Of a stretch of 64,000 nt of DNA, positions 33,563 to 46,963 are shown piece after piece. The DNA lies in NCBI GenBank assembly GCA_013397865.1, contig VZTI01004803.1, positions 849,787-913,786 of the forward strand, read 5' to 3'. The notes beneath the pieces were generated by a model. It had not been told where the DNA came from, made no database searches, and worked only from the letters and a program-made list of their open reading frames with translations. Source of the stretch: Struthidea cinerea. Taxonomy: Eukaryota > Chordata > Aves > Passeriformes > Corcoracidae. A program made the translations under genes and the position numbers. Every line of letters starts with the position of its first letter. The stretch's first letter is position 1.

Positions 33563-36500
33563 TTCTCTTTTTTCTTTTTTACTGACATGAAGGGACAGTT
33601 AACTAGCCTAAAGCAGTCAGAAATGGATTTCAGAGGAAAAATAAACATAGCATGATTTCTATTATATTCTAGAGTCTATGATTTAAGAAGTAGAAATTAA
33701 AAAAAAAACAACCAAACGAAAATATTTCTTTAACTAACAAGCCCTTGAGCAAGAAATCCAAAAATATCTTCAGTAATCAATCAGAAAAAATAGTTTCAAT
33801 ACAGTAGGAGTGACAGCAGCAGACTTCCCAAGAAAAGAAGGGTGAAAGGGTAGAAACTACCTCCCACAAAGGAAAGAGACCATAGTTCTTTTCTAACCAA
33901 TACTTAAAGAATCAAGGAAGGTCACACCATGGTGCAGCACAATTTGTACTTTTAAGGACAGGACTGTGAACAGTGTTCACTGCTGCAGAATCCTTTCTCT
34001 TAATATGATTTATTTGAACAAATAGAATAAAATGTCTTTCTCTATTGATTACTGAAACTGAACAAAAATCAGAGCAGCTATAGCACTACCAAGAAATCAT
34101 CTTCAGGATAAGACTTGTAAGAAACATCTGACTGCTAATTTTTACTGATGTTGATGGACTTGTTCCAAATTAAATCAGAATGCTCACTCAGTCTCTCTTC
34201 TTCTGATGGGAGAAGGATATGAGCTTTCAGTTGAGTTCTTCTGTAAGTAAGGGAAAGAGATTTTTAAGAGAAAGTTTGGAATCCTAAAAAATTTACATAC
34301 ATTAATATCTGCATGTTCCTTGTTAATGAAAATGCAGAGCAGGTTAATTAGTTGATTTTAATTTTATTCTTAATGAATCCATAATGGCTAGAAGTATTAA
34401 AGAAAAAAATTTCTAAAAGGAAGCCATTTCCATGCTGGGAGTTTATACTGATATTCACTTATAAACTCTTAATCTTTTTTAAATCTCTGAGCAAATGTTT
34501 CAAAAATTTTGTGCTGAAATTATAAATAGAATTCAATGTCATAAAACTCATGAATAAAATTGTGATAGTAAACCAGTCTGCATGAGCAATGCAACAGAAG
34601 AAATATTTGGTCCTGCATGTATTTCTGTTCAAAGCATCCAGGAAGATTTTACAAAGAGACTCTACAAATTGTTAGCATATTTTCTAAGTAGAATAGGAAC
34701 TGTCAAGGAATTTCTCATAATATTTCTAGTTATGCATTCCTAAGATACAAATAAAAATTCTTCTGCACATCACTCAATTCATTATGAATGTTTCCCATTG
34801 AAGGCAGGGATAGTTTTGGCCTTTTATGGACAGATAAAAGCTGCACCTGCGTTATTCTGCTTTATATCATAAAAGCACATTAAAACCTTTTTCCTGCAGT
34901 GAAACAGGAACAGCCCATTTTTAAGGTCTTGAATGACAACTAAAAGTCCAAGCTTGTCGTCTGTTTCTGTATTTGCTTTTTTGGCATTTGTTTTGTAAAA
35001 TAACCTACTACTAACAAAATACAGTAGCAAATTTATGTCTGTTAACCAAAAAAAGGAAAATTGTCTAAAGCAGTGATTGTTAGCTAAATGCATTTCATCT
35101 GTAAAAGTACTGCTGTTTCTACTAGTCAGTAGACCCAGTTTTTTGCTCACTTACATCAGCTATGCCATTCAAGCAAGTTTTCTGAAGACCTTGTTTGAAT
35201 CTCTGGTACAGTATTATTCCTGTGTAACATATTCCTAACAAATGCTATCAAAATATAATTTGCCACATTTGATGAAGACAGCAAGAAGACTGAGACCACC
35301 AAAGTCAAGACTTTGGAGAATAACATTTTTGTACTTAAGCCAATGCACCAAAGCAGCATGCTTCTACCCCAGTAATTAACAGCATTCCTTGTAAGAAAAA
35401 AGAAGCATTTCAGTATTTCCTAGAGGAAGGATTTTAATCTTGGATAATAATAACAATAACAATACACTTTGGTTTGGGGTTATACTGAGGATGGCATTAA
35501 GTGAATAAGCCATCCTATTTACTCCTCTCTCCACAAAGTGGCGTGGGAGGCAGCAAAGACTGAAGGATACTCTCAATAACCCAGTGAGTTCTGAATGTTG
35601 TTCTTTGTCCTCCACTGCATTTCAGACATCTGGCATACCTCAGGCGAAACGGCTCTGCTGCACAACTAATCCCTTCCATTGCCTCTTCAGTTGCTCAGTG
35701 TTTGTGGAAGGCCATAACACCCTCTCACATTGCTTTCATTAGCCTTTAACTTTAGCTTTAGCAGTCTCTTACCTTTCCCTTTCTCTATTTACAGCTCTCA
35801 GTCCTTTAGAAAAATCAGTCAGATTCTGGACACCATTAGTGGAGTAAGAGTGTTTTTGAAAACAGAGTGAACATAGTCAACTGGAAAAATGCACAGTTTG
35901 GGTACATTGTTTGGAGACAAGATTTCCCAAAGAAATCAGAACTACAAAAGTGCTGGTCTACCACCTATGCCTAAAGCTACCAGTGTATGGACATTTTTCT
36001 GACTAAATTAGTTCACAGCACAACAGAATGTCTCTTTGCATTTGTGGCCCTGTACCAGGCAGCAACAAGCAACAAGCTGTTTGGGCTGTTTTGGAGTGTG
36101 AGGCAGGTAGAGATAGAATAAGATGAGTCTGTGTCAGTTTTAAACAGATATGTGCCCTTCTGTATAAAGAGTTATGAAACATAGCTGTGACCAACCTGTA
36201 CACACATACTTCCCTTCAGCAACAGTGGGCAGTACTCATTTGGACTAATTGGTTGAACACCAAGAATTTTCTCCTTTCTTCTTGGAAGATATGAATGATC
36301 AGTCTATCAGCATTCAAGCTTTCCTAATTCACAGAAAAGTGAGCTGTACAAGATGCAATTCAAGAAAGAAGGATCCAGGGGTTGGAGAAGAAAGGGAAGT
36401 ACAGAGTCATGCTACCCAGGGATAAGAGGAAAATGAGAGAGACTGGAAGCATTAATTTCCATACTTCTGGTTCTGTGACTGCAAGGAATCATCAGAGCAA

Positions 36501-37359
36501 AAGTAACTCACAGAAAATCTGAAGTTTCAGGCTTCAACTTCCAGAGTTTTTTCCAATGGAGAAGGAATTATGATCTAATTTTCAACAAATATAATTTAAT
36601 TTATTTTTTCTGAACTTCATACGTACTGTAAGGTTATACTAGCAAACTATTTGTGACACTTTTTATAAAAGGGAGAGAGGCAAGTCCAAGTATGGCCATC
36701 CAGTGTTTATAGGGCTATATTGTTTTAAACAATTTTTGGAAAATGCGTTATAGCCAGCATTTCAAACAAGTCTCATGCTCAGTGTAAAAGAGGCTTTCCT
36801 GTATTAATTCAAAGCATTCTGAAGCCCAGACACAACAGTCAGCAGCTCATAAATTTGTCAATGGATGAATTTAGCTTAAGAAAAATAAGCTGCATGTATT
36901 ATAGGTGTGGCAAGGAGCACCACCTATATTCTTCCAGTTGCTTTGACCCGTTCCAGTTGGTTGTAACTTGTTATAACTTTGCCAAATTCTAACTTCCAGT
37001 TCAGTTTTTTTTTTTCTAATTATAGTTACAAGCCTTCAATGCAGTTATCTGCTATTTGAGCTATTTGGGGAACTTTCAGTCAAAACAGCTCAGCAATTTC
37101 TGAGGGCAAGTGAGGGGAGAAAATCGAAAAAGCTTTTCATGTCCAAAGCGATAAATTCGTTTGCTATTTAAGAGGCTGAATTGATGCAGGATGTCCCATT
37201 CCTAACTCTGTTCAAAATACATACCTTGTCCAAATGACAAAAATTTCAGAAGGCACAATTAGTACACAAAACTGAAGTAGATATTTGCTGGTTGGAAAAT
37301 GTTTCCTAAAAGCTCTGCCTACACTGAATGTGCAGCAGCTGTGGACTGAAAAAATGTTA
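33563..37359. other. Noncoding AT-rich stretch, nothing recognised
   Basis: Frames are short, and hydrophobic translations such as the one at 35156-35359 on the minus strand are what T/A-rich DNA gives by chance. Around 34340-34400 there are several TAAT cores, which are common in conserved noncoding DNA but also in any AT-rich sequence. No repeats or RNA genes identified. Confidence 0.7.
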
Positions 37360-38070
37360 GCCTTTTAAATGGGGTTCCCATGACACACCTATGGGGAAAT
37401 CCGTGCTGCTGGGATGCAGTGGGGTCCAGCAGCTCCGCGGGGGCAGGAGCTGGGGGTGCTGGGGCTCCCCAAGGCAAGGCCCAAGGCAGGGCTGGGTCCA
37501 AGGTGGTCTCAGGCCTAGCACAGGGCACCTCTCTGGGGCTGTGCCAGGACGTGGGGCTGTGCATGGGGGCAGCTTGGGGCCCATGGCCCGGCAGAACAGC
37601 ACCATGGGGAGCTGGAGATCGGACCTGCTGCAGCATCCTTGTGGCAGGGTCTGATGAGTGATGAATGGGCTGACACGGGGCCCTGGGCCGTGGGCAGGGA
37701 AAGCAGGGCGTGCTGGTGCCCTCAGGGCTGGCAAACGCAGGGACAAGGAAGGGCAGCCTCGCCTGTAGACCCCGGCTACAGCTGGAGTAGGTGTGAGCTG
37801 ATAAGAAAGGGGAGACTTTATGAAAAGACATTCTCAAGGATGAAGGTGAGAAGGATAAGCATTAGGAAAATAGCTGAGTCAGAGAAAGGAAAATGGGGAA
37901 GTGGGACAATAAGTTGGAGACAGAAATGGGTCTGTGACACAACCCGCTGGACAGGCAGGACATAAGAGAGCTCAGCCAGCTCATGTTTCTTTGCAAGAAA
38001 ATGGAAAGAATAAAAAATTGCTGAACCTAAAGATGTTTTGACTGCCAATAAATGCATGTAGAATTCACAC
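37360..38070 (+). mobile_element. GC-rich segment, probably an unclassified LTR or other repeat
   Basis: From about 37360 to 37800 the sequence is strongly GC-rich with repeated GGGG and CCAGG-type runs, then relaxes to AT-rich DNA ending in AATAAA (38047-38052). This order, a GC-rich body followed by a polyadenylation signal, is what avian retroviral LTRs show. The string ACATAAGAGAGCTCAGCCAGC-like at about 37960 seems familiar from passerine LTRs, but I cannot place it surely. I could not find convincing TG...CA ends with a target duplication, so the borders are approximate. By hand count it has about 12 CpGs in the GC-rich 440 bases, well below what a CpG island would keep. Overlapping Pro/Ala/Gly-rich frames on both strands are a by-product of few stops. 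Confidence 0.4.
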
Positions 38071-41000
38071 CTCAACTGCGACTGTACAACTGCAATGATA
38101 TCCTAGTACTTCAATCCGGCACTCATTATTTGAGTGGTGGAGTTCTACATAGTGAATCTAAATCCTCCATCCTGACAGCAATCAGGAGGTCTCAGGATGA
38201 TACCACACAAAAAGTTTCTGGCTGTTTCAGTGTCCCCTTTCAAATGCCTGGTATTAGTGTAGCAGGGTAGGAGATAGTCTGTTTGTGTGGTCCTGGATTC
38301 CTTCAAAGCCCTCTGCTCATCCTGAGTACAACAAGCCCACCTTGGGATTCAAACAAAGCTTTGTCTGTGCTGCTAATAGACTTCAGAAGATTATACATTT
38401 TGCAGATTACTCACATCAATTTAAAAATGCCATTCTGTCAAAGTCATACTGAGAAGTTTAGTATTAATACCTGAGGTGTGGCCACCATACTAATAGCTCA
38501 AAATGTGGCTCTGAAAATGAATGGCCAATGAAAGGAAATAAAGCCACAACAAAATTCTGAGGTATATGATCCAAAGTCATTAACAGCAATGAACTTAATG
38601 AAAAAAACAACTGAATATTGGAATCAAATATGTAATAGGTTCCTCAGAAATTGCAAGATAATAAAAAGACAGCTGTATTCGGGCCTTTTTTGAGCACTCA
38701 AAATGCAGTCAACATTAATTTTAAATTGGTTTATTTTTCTTTTATTGCTATGTCTATGTGGGGCTGTAATTCAAAAAGATTCAGAAGTATTTTGAAGTGA
38801 TGAAATTCAGTTTCACCTGAAATACTGCCACTTTTGGCGCAAAAAGACCCTCCCAAATAGGTTTTCCACAACAAAGAAATTCTGTAATTAAATTAAAAAG
38901 GAAGTGAAGAATAACTTTTGCCAATTGAAAACATGTAAGTAATTTAGTTGGGCTAAATGCAATGACCAGAACTGGAATTTTTAAGGCAAACAAAGATTAA
39001 ACACTGTGCTGCTACCAAACATTCCTTGGATTCTTTTGAAGCCACAAGGGACAGATCGTCAGTTTTCCATCTCCTCTGTTTTACTGGGTCATGTCTAGAA
39101 GGGGACTTGTTGCCTCCATGACAGGAAGGACCCAAAAGCTTAACAACTTTTTTCAGCTATAAATGACAGTAGTTTGGTTCTCAGTTATTAGCCAGCATTT
39201 CTTCCTTTGGCACCTATGATTTTCTGGATGTCTCTTCTCCATCATTCTCAATGATCCACTCTGAGAGTATGCCTCACACTTTCAGACTTATCATCAGTTT
39301 CCTGCCATTTATTCACTCTGTTTGAAATACAAGGATTTCTCATAGTGAATCAGCCCTTCAGATCTCATAAACAGAGTTAGACTGATTTACTAGAGAAGAA
39401 AGATTACTTTTGACTTCACTCATTCAAATTGGAAAAATGTTTCCTGATTTTGGGCAATGCATCTGGACTAAAACCTCTCACTTATATTTCACTAAGTTTT
39501 AAGTTTAAGAAAAGTCAAACATTCTTAGGTCAGAATATTAAAATTTCTAAGAAAACTATTACAGGAATATAATCACAGATAGAATTCCATATTTTGTAAC
39601 TGAAAAATATAAACATGCAAAAATTTCCATCATAAGACAATGGTTCAGTTTTATGGACTGTGTAGAAATGGAAAACTGGTAAGAAGGAGGAGTTACCCAT
39701 CAACTGGTATGGTCAAATGTGTTATTCCATTAAACTATACTGCAAAGTGTGATACTCTCTTCTTTCTTGCATTGCCTGATTGTTAAATGATGTTTTTCAT
39801 AGCAGCTCTCACTCTTTTTTCCCAGGATTTTTTGATCTGTAATGTTCAAAGTAGCTCACCAGTTGCAGTGATTCATAGATGAATGAATATGTTTATTGTC
39901 TGTGTAGCTTGGTTATACCCAAACTGTCCATGTAGTTCTCAATTAGTTTTTGATGCCACTTAAAGGTTTTACTCCTTCTATAAAATCAATGAGCAGGAAA
40001 GTATCAAGGCAAAATGTGGGAATTCAAGTATAATTAACAGAAAGAGTGCAACAACATCAGTCTTTTCCCAGACATATTGTGCATCTTAATGTCCAATACA
40101 GGTTCCTATTGCTTCTGCTGGTACTGGCTCCTGATTATTCCTCATACCATTCATCTGATTCATGGAGCAAATTGTTCAGAACTCATTTTTCATCTAAGTG
40201 CTACCATTTTTCCTTCCACTTTCACAACTGAACAACTAAAATTTTCAGTTAGGGAAAACGGAAGGAACAAAGTGTTTCATGGATGTTAGAACAAATAAGA
40301 TCCTAACACTCAGACCTCCTGATCATTATCACACAATTTTGTTACATTAAACTGAACAAATTAAGTAGGCAGAATGAAATTTTCAAATTAAAAAAAGGAA
40401 TATTATCCTAGAAAGCTCAATATATCTACATGTATATGTGGTGAAGAGCTGTGATTCCTATATTCTGAATGTCGCATTGAGTACAAATGAAGTGAAATAC
40501 TTATATGAAGCATCTGAGTGGTCCACATGTTAATATCTGTTAATAAAGTTCTCCCACAGTGGCTTTTTCAGAAACAGAAAATCAAAATTGCACATATGCT
40601 TGCACGCATGTATGCATTCATGTCACAAAAATAGGATATACTCTCATAAATATACAAACGTGTGTATTATGTATAAATTGCACGCATTCATTATATTTTT
40701 GGTTGGATTTTTTAATGCATATGATAGCAAAAACATTCCTTCAGGCTGTACTGCTATGCTAGTAGGCACTGTGTCAAAACCAAACAAAGAGCCAGTTTAG
40801 TAGGTTTGCTCTATAAGCTGGAGTGTACAGAAGTTTCCCCATTTTCCTCCACAGGTGAATTTTGTAGATCTACCCTCCCTCTGCGTTCTGTGGGTCCTTA
40901 TTAGTTACAGAATTGAGGACTCTCTCTTAAATTATTGCCATTTTACCCTAGGAGATCATGGAAAACTGGCAGTGAGAGGCTTGGCTAGCTGCGCCACAGA

Positions 41001-43202
41001 AAAAACATACTGCTATGTTTTAGAAACTCGGTGTTATAATACAGCAACTATATCATAGGGCTTTTTTTCACATCTTTCCAAATTCTACACTGTGTTTAAC
41101 ATTGGCATGATAAATATGTCTGAAAAGGCAAGGTTTGAAAAGTCCTTTCCCGGTGCCAATTTACTGTTTGAAGGATGCACAGACCACCTCAGAAGGGGTA
41201 GAAACACTTAATGCCCTTCATTTTCGCTCCTTTCATTCAGCAAATGGGTGTCCCTCTAATTAGTTATAGTTCAGAAACTGTTTCAGCTGCATTCAGCCAA
41301 AAACATGTTCAAGAATGTCTTGACCAGGATTTGATCAGGTAGCAAGGCCATGTCTTCAGACATACAGTCCTCTAGAGACAACCCTTGGAATAGCAATATG
41401 TTTCCATCCTATGTTTCACAGAATAATTATAATGACATATCCCAAAAGAAATTTCAGAGATGGTTCCACAATGCTGACTACCATACTTAATGACTACTTA
41501 TTCTTCTTGGTCTTTCTGCTTGAGTGTAAAATACTCTTTTCATTTTGTGGTTAGGCAGAACAGGAACTGGACCTGTCTGGGGGACTGTCTGGCTACAACA
41601 AATGAATAGTTGCCATTCTCCATATATTGTCCACTCATTGAACAAATACTTAATCTGCTTGCTAATTTCATTAATATTTAACTGACCAAAGTTCATGTAA
41701 GATACTTGAAATTGTAAAGTAATTATTTCATCTGTCACTCTACCTGATCGTTTATAAATAACATATTAGAAATTGTCTTTCATATGTCACTTTTTTTGCT
41801 GGGTTTGGACTAGTCCTGTGTTACATTCCTCCAAAGCCTCTTTGTTGAAAGTGTTGGTGGGTATTTTCCTTGTTTAGGCAGCAGTATACAGAGAAGAGGC
41901 TGTTGAGTAGCTGCTGATTTTTTCAGTACGGCCACTTCCTATTTCACAAACACAAAGTAGCCCTGTTTGCAGCAGGGCATTTCTGGTGGACCAGATGATG
42001 GCTCTAACAGACTTAGCTTTTGGCAGTAAGAGAATATTATTCCTAATACCTGCTCTTCTTTCAAATGGCAATCATACATATAAATATGTATGTATTTCAA
42101 ACAGAATTTCTACATGTGGACGAAGCTCTTGGGGGATTTATTTTAAATATCTAAATAAAGCATATTTTAAAGTGCAAATATCTTGCTTTAAAATCTAAAT
42201 TTCAGAGAACTCCACAAAGCTGTCAAAGTACTTTCATCTTCATTTCAAAATCCAGTGTCTAAGCCATCATTTTCTCCAAAATCAGATACTTTAACTTTTA
42301 TTTATGCATGAGATATCAACGCAAATAATTCAGATACAGTTGAATCTGAAGGTCTACTTCAGTAAAGCATTCAAGTGCTAGTATTCAGTAGAATACTTAA
42401 AGACATGACTAACTGTGAGGTTTAGAGTTAGCCAGGTGCTTACACCCCATTATTAAAGAAAAATGCTTTGCTTTTTGAGCAACATCTCAGAATGGTCAAT
42501 CCAGCTGGTATAAAATAAACTGAATTGAGTTGGTTCCTGTTGGAATTGTAAATTGTTTGTGACAGAGGATCTTTTTTCTATATAAATCTATAAAGTAATT
42601 AAAACATTATTAGTTCTCTAAAAAGAGGGACTGTCATACTTATGAACAATCATAGTGCCAATTTTTATGAATATGTTATCAGAACATGTTCACTAGACAT
42701 CACAACTGAGCATGTATGTGCTTAAAGTTTTGATAAATAGTCTCTGAAAACTTACCCAACAGCACTTACTTATATTCTAAACACTGATTATTTTTCTCCA
42801 TGGTTCAGACGTTTTTGGTTTCTGGGACATCTTAGACTCCCATTAGACCTGATCCTGATTGAAACTGAAAGAATACAATTAACATTAACAATGCTTTTCT
42901 TGATATATTCCTGCTGAGATCTGAAAGGGAGATGACAAACCACATGCAACAAAAATTATTCTCGTGCTGTTGGAAGTACAGTTTTACTGTCATGCTGTTT
43001 AATGCACATTTTCTTGGTCTCCTGTAATCACATAGCAGAAACTTCGCAACACAAAACTGAAGGAGACTTGTGCACCACTGCTGCTGGCCACACACATCAA
43101 CAGACAATTTGTAGTATTTAAGTAGAAAAGTTACGTACTGGTCACAGTCTTTTATTATTCTTTTCCATAACAGGAGCAGTGACTTTTAAAATTACTAGCA
43201 GC
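38071..43202. other. Noncoding AT-rich stretch, nothing recognised
   Basis: All frames are short. I see no known transposon end, RNA gene or promoter cluster. Isolated TATA-like or AATAAA-like strings occur at the rate expected for AT-rich DNA. Confidence 0.7.

Positions 43203-43247
<45 letters not shown>
43203..43247. repeat. Microsatellite (AGT)15
   Basis: Forty-five bases of uninterrupted AGT repeats, preceded by AGCAGC. Pure trinucleotide arrays of this length usually vary between individuals. It lies in no frame that looks coding. Confidence 0.97.
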
Positions 43248-43248
<1 letters not shown>

Positions 43249-44881
43249 TTCTTCATATTATTAGTATTAGGATCACAGATTGAAAGTCCAGCTAATTTCT
43301 ACTTCAGTAACTGTTACATTTACAGAGAGACCAGCTGGCATAACTAGGGATCTACTCTGCCTGCAGTAAAAGAGGCAGGGCTGACCACAGTTTCCTAGGC
43401 TAACTGATGTCAGGAAATCAATTATTTATTTGCATGCATGAGAAAGACTGAGTTTGGATTTTTAAATTCATATACAGCCATGAGGGTGCATGTGATCATA
43501 TTTTCTTAAGGCCTGCTATTTGTTTTCTTATTATTAGGTAAGATGTTGGACAGCAAAAAGAAGCCCAATAGCAAAGGGGAAATTAAAGAAATCTGTGCAG
43601 AATATTCGGCCCTGCCCAGGACAAGTTGCTGAAAGCATTTGTTTTCAGTCTTATACCAGTAGTGTTCTATTTAGCTTTTTAAGTGTTTTCTCCATAATTG
43701 TGTATGTCCCTGCCTTCTGTTCAGAGCAAAAGTTATTTTTGCAATTTTTTTCACTCATCTTTATTTTTAATAGACGTGATTAAATTGTGAGTGGCAGAAA
43801 TAGAATGGATCAGAAAGGATTCATTGTTATAACTTGAGATTTCCTGACATTTAAGTCTCTCTGTTAGTCAGGAATTGTAAACAACATGAAATGCATGGTA
43901 ACACTTCTATTTTCAGATGGTGCTCAATATCTCCAAGTAAATTTAAAATGAGGACCACAACAGAATTCTTACTACAATTTTTTTCTTTTTTTTTCCCTGG
44001 ATACTGTCACTGCTTTCATATGTCTATGTCATTATACTAAAATGGTTTTCTTGTTCATAGAAAAATGCTCCATCTTTTTTAGCAAAGTGTATTCATCAAA
44101 TTGGCTTACTGTAATTTTATATACCTTGATGAAAAGGAAGAAGAAAAGGAAACACAAAGTCTTTTGTAACTTTAAATAAACCTATGCTTTATTGCAGATG
44201 TTATCATCAGTACTTAATGATACACAGATCAGAGGTTCAGTATTAAAGCAGAAAAGTTCAAAAGAATTTTGTAGAATAGTTGATAATTTTCAAAATATTT
44301 TGTTCCTAGAAAAAGGTAACCCTTTGGAAAAATCTGAAAAAATTCAATTTGAACTACAACATAGGGATTATTTGCAAATCTAGGGGGGAAATATCTTCTG
44401 CATTTTTAAAGAAAAGTAAAAATGTTCTACAGATTTTATCTGGTCTGTACTACAGTTTTAAGTGTAGTAAAGCAATAATGAAAAAAAAATCCACCTCTAT
44501 AATTATGGCTATGTGATACCTGTAGAGTTAAAAAAAAAACATATACCAAATCTGTCACAAGAAACAAGACGAGGTTTTTCATATGTTTCCTCTGTGCCTA
44601 TCCCTAGCCTTATTTTTATGTTGAATTTTCTTCAATTAATAGCTAAATTAGACAGTAAGCCTTTAGAAGAAGTCATAATTTAGTTCACTGCTGAAGTTTC
44701 CAGAATGATTTGTAATCCTGTAGCAACAACAAAGCGTGGGGATAATTTTTGTTTCCTTAAATGTTGTGTGGAAAGTGTGGAAATTTGATGGAAAGAATCC
44801 TCTCTGACATTTCTGGAATTCTAAGTTTTAACCAGTTACAGTTATTTTCTATTTTAATTTTTTTTGTCGCTGCTATCATCA
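43248..44881. other. Noncoding AT-rich stretch with one weak exon-like signal
   Basis: No recognisable gene. At 44198-44315 a segment is bracketed by a TTTATTGCAG acceptor-like string and an AAAAAG/GTAACC donor-like string, with an open frame across it. It is discussed as a finding and not called as a gene. Confidence 0.65.
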
Positions 44882-44941
44882 AAAACAAAACAAAACAAAA
44901 CAAAACAAAACAAAACAAAACAAAACAAAACAAAACAAAAC
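44882..44941. repeat. Microsatellite (AAAAC)12
   Basis: Twelve uninterrupted AAAAC units. Pentanucleotide arrays of this type often grow from A-rich retroposon tails, but no element is recognisable on either side. Confidence 0.96.
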
Positions 44942-46078
44942 AATGGCAGATGAATGAAAATTCTGTAGAGAGCCAAAGTAACCAAGATGTCAGGGTTTTT
45001 TATGAACTCTGCTTGAGTTTTGCATTGTTTCAGCTTTCTAATTTTTTTCTTACCACTGTATTTGTAATTACTGGTAAAAAGGAACCATAGTACTGTTTAT
45101 ATACAAGTATTGGATAGATCTGAACAAATTCAATGTGCTTTCTTTTCAACACTTTTTGTCTATGCTCTAGTTTTGGACCACATATATTTTTACCCCCTTG
45201 GGCTGACTTTTAGCAAAATCAAACTGCAGTGTCAAATCAGGTTTTATTTGAGTATGCCAAATTTTCACCTAAACTCAAAAAATTCCAACTTTACCACCAA
45301 ACCATTTTTGACTCAGTTCAGGTTCTCAGAAGTTTACGAAATATACCCAAACCGTAGAAGAACTTGTTCCATTTTTTCAAATTAAGAAATAGCCTTGACT
45401 TTGGGCCTTCCTGTTAAAAAATCCTGCCTTAGAGCTTTCTAATTTCAGAGTCCAGTCCTAAACTGGAATCACACTGAGATCAAATGTACAGGTCTTAGTG
45501 ACTGAGAACATTAACTTTCAGGTTTATGATCTGGCTCAAAATTACAAAAACATAGTCAAGAAGAGAAGGATGTTGTCTTGGGTTGACACAACTAAGACAG
45601 ATGTGTTACATGCTCCATCTTCTGTGAAAATGTTCTTATTTCTACATTATATTTTCCAGAGCTTTATGGAAGTTCTATTTAAATTACTCAGACAATATGC
45701 TTCCTGTTTTCCCTTTGGGAAGCTGTCCCACAGTTTAATATATTGCTGCAATTAAGTGATGTTTTCCTTATAAGCAGTCTAAATTTGTTTGCTTTACTTC
45801 ATCAAGTAACACTGTTTACTTACCCTGTGAATATACATAGGAATATATCAGCTACAAGGGTCATTATTAAATGTTACCGTTCCTCCCGCCGGTTTACCAC
45901 ATTGTATGTCCACATGCCAAGAATGCCACATGCTACAAACAATGACTACAACAATAGCTGACATTCCCTACATATAAAGCTGGGGTATATGTTCCCACAT
46001 TATTCTCACAGAAAGCCTTAGCTTTAAATTTTTACTAATGAAAGACAAGGGATTTAGTTCTGCACCTCAGTAATTTTG

Positions 46079-46124
46079 AAAACAAAACACACCAAAACAA
46101 GCAAACAAAACCAAAACAAAACAA
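46079..46124. repeat. A/C-rich low-complexity tract
   Basis: Imperfect AAAAC, CAAAA and ACACC units with no G apart from one AAGCAAAC interruption. It resembles a degenerate relative of the (AAAAC)n array at 44882. Confidence 0.8.
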
Positions 46125-46930
46125 TAAGAAGCAATCTGTCATGTGTCAGAGTGAGGAATTAGATCTGACCTACTACTTTTACAGCTTCCCACAGGACTGT
46201 GTAGAGTCCCCTTATCAAACTTAATTCTCTGTGGCCTATAGCAGCCCTTAAATTAAAGGCGCAGGCTACTTCTGCAACAGGGCTTTTCATCAGACTGCTG
46301 TTTATATGGATGGAGTCCAAGGGCGCTCCAGAATATGACATTAGATCATTTTAAGAAATTACTTTCCTCAATTTTTCAGTGTTACTCTCCTGTGCAACCT
46401 GCTCCCCTTACAGCAACTGACTTTTTAACCAATTTCAGTGCATCCTTATTTAAAGCACTGCTATCTGACATCACAGCTGGTTCCAGTCAGGTCAACAAAT
46501 GGTTTATAAATATGTTAGACTTTGGCTAAAGGAAAATTTTATGCATGCAAACAGCAGACTTCAAACAAATACTCTCTCAACATTTGGGAGCAAGTAATAT
46601 GTCTTGTCAGAGATGCATCCTAGAATTAAATATAGGAGGACTCAGGGGCTAGAATTCTTGACTGTTCAGGTTTGTTAACTATATTAGTATTTACACACCC
46701 CTCTCGAATTAACAGAGAATTATGCAGAGAAATACTGCAGGATATTCATTGGCTTTGTCTAACCTTGTTCTGTGTTACTTCTGTGGAAACATTTTTGTCC
46801 TTCCACAATGGAAGGTGTAGGTCAAGAGGAAAGGTGTAGCTGTATCAACACATTTAAAGCCTCGGATGCACAGTGAAGTCTAATCTAGTGAAACAGTCTT
46901 CACTGAGAGTTAGTCTGGCCCCAAGCAATG

Positions 46931-46963
46931 AATAAGTACCTTAATAAGTACATTTAATAAGTA
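46931..46963. repeat. Three-copy AATAAGTA repeat
   Basis: AATAAGTA occurs at 46931-46938, 46943-46950 and 46956-46963 with 12-to-13-base spacing, and the last two copies share TTAATAAGTA. A short local duplication with no evident role. Confidence 0.8.

Noticed and set aside
37319..37837. 172-codon minus-strand frame, the longest gap-free frame in the window
   Set aside because: It lies in the GC-rich segment, where both strands and several frames are open at once. The translation is Pro/Ala-rich without a domain, as expected from low stop density.
44761..45090. 109-codon plus-strand frame
   Set aside because: Much of it is the (AAAAC)12 microsatellite translated as Lys-Thr-Lys-Gln-Asn repeats.
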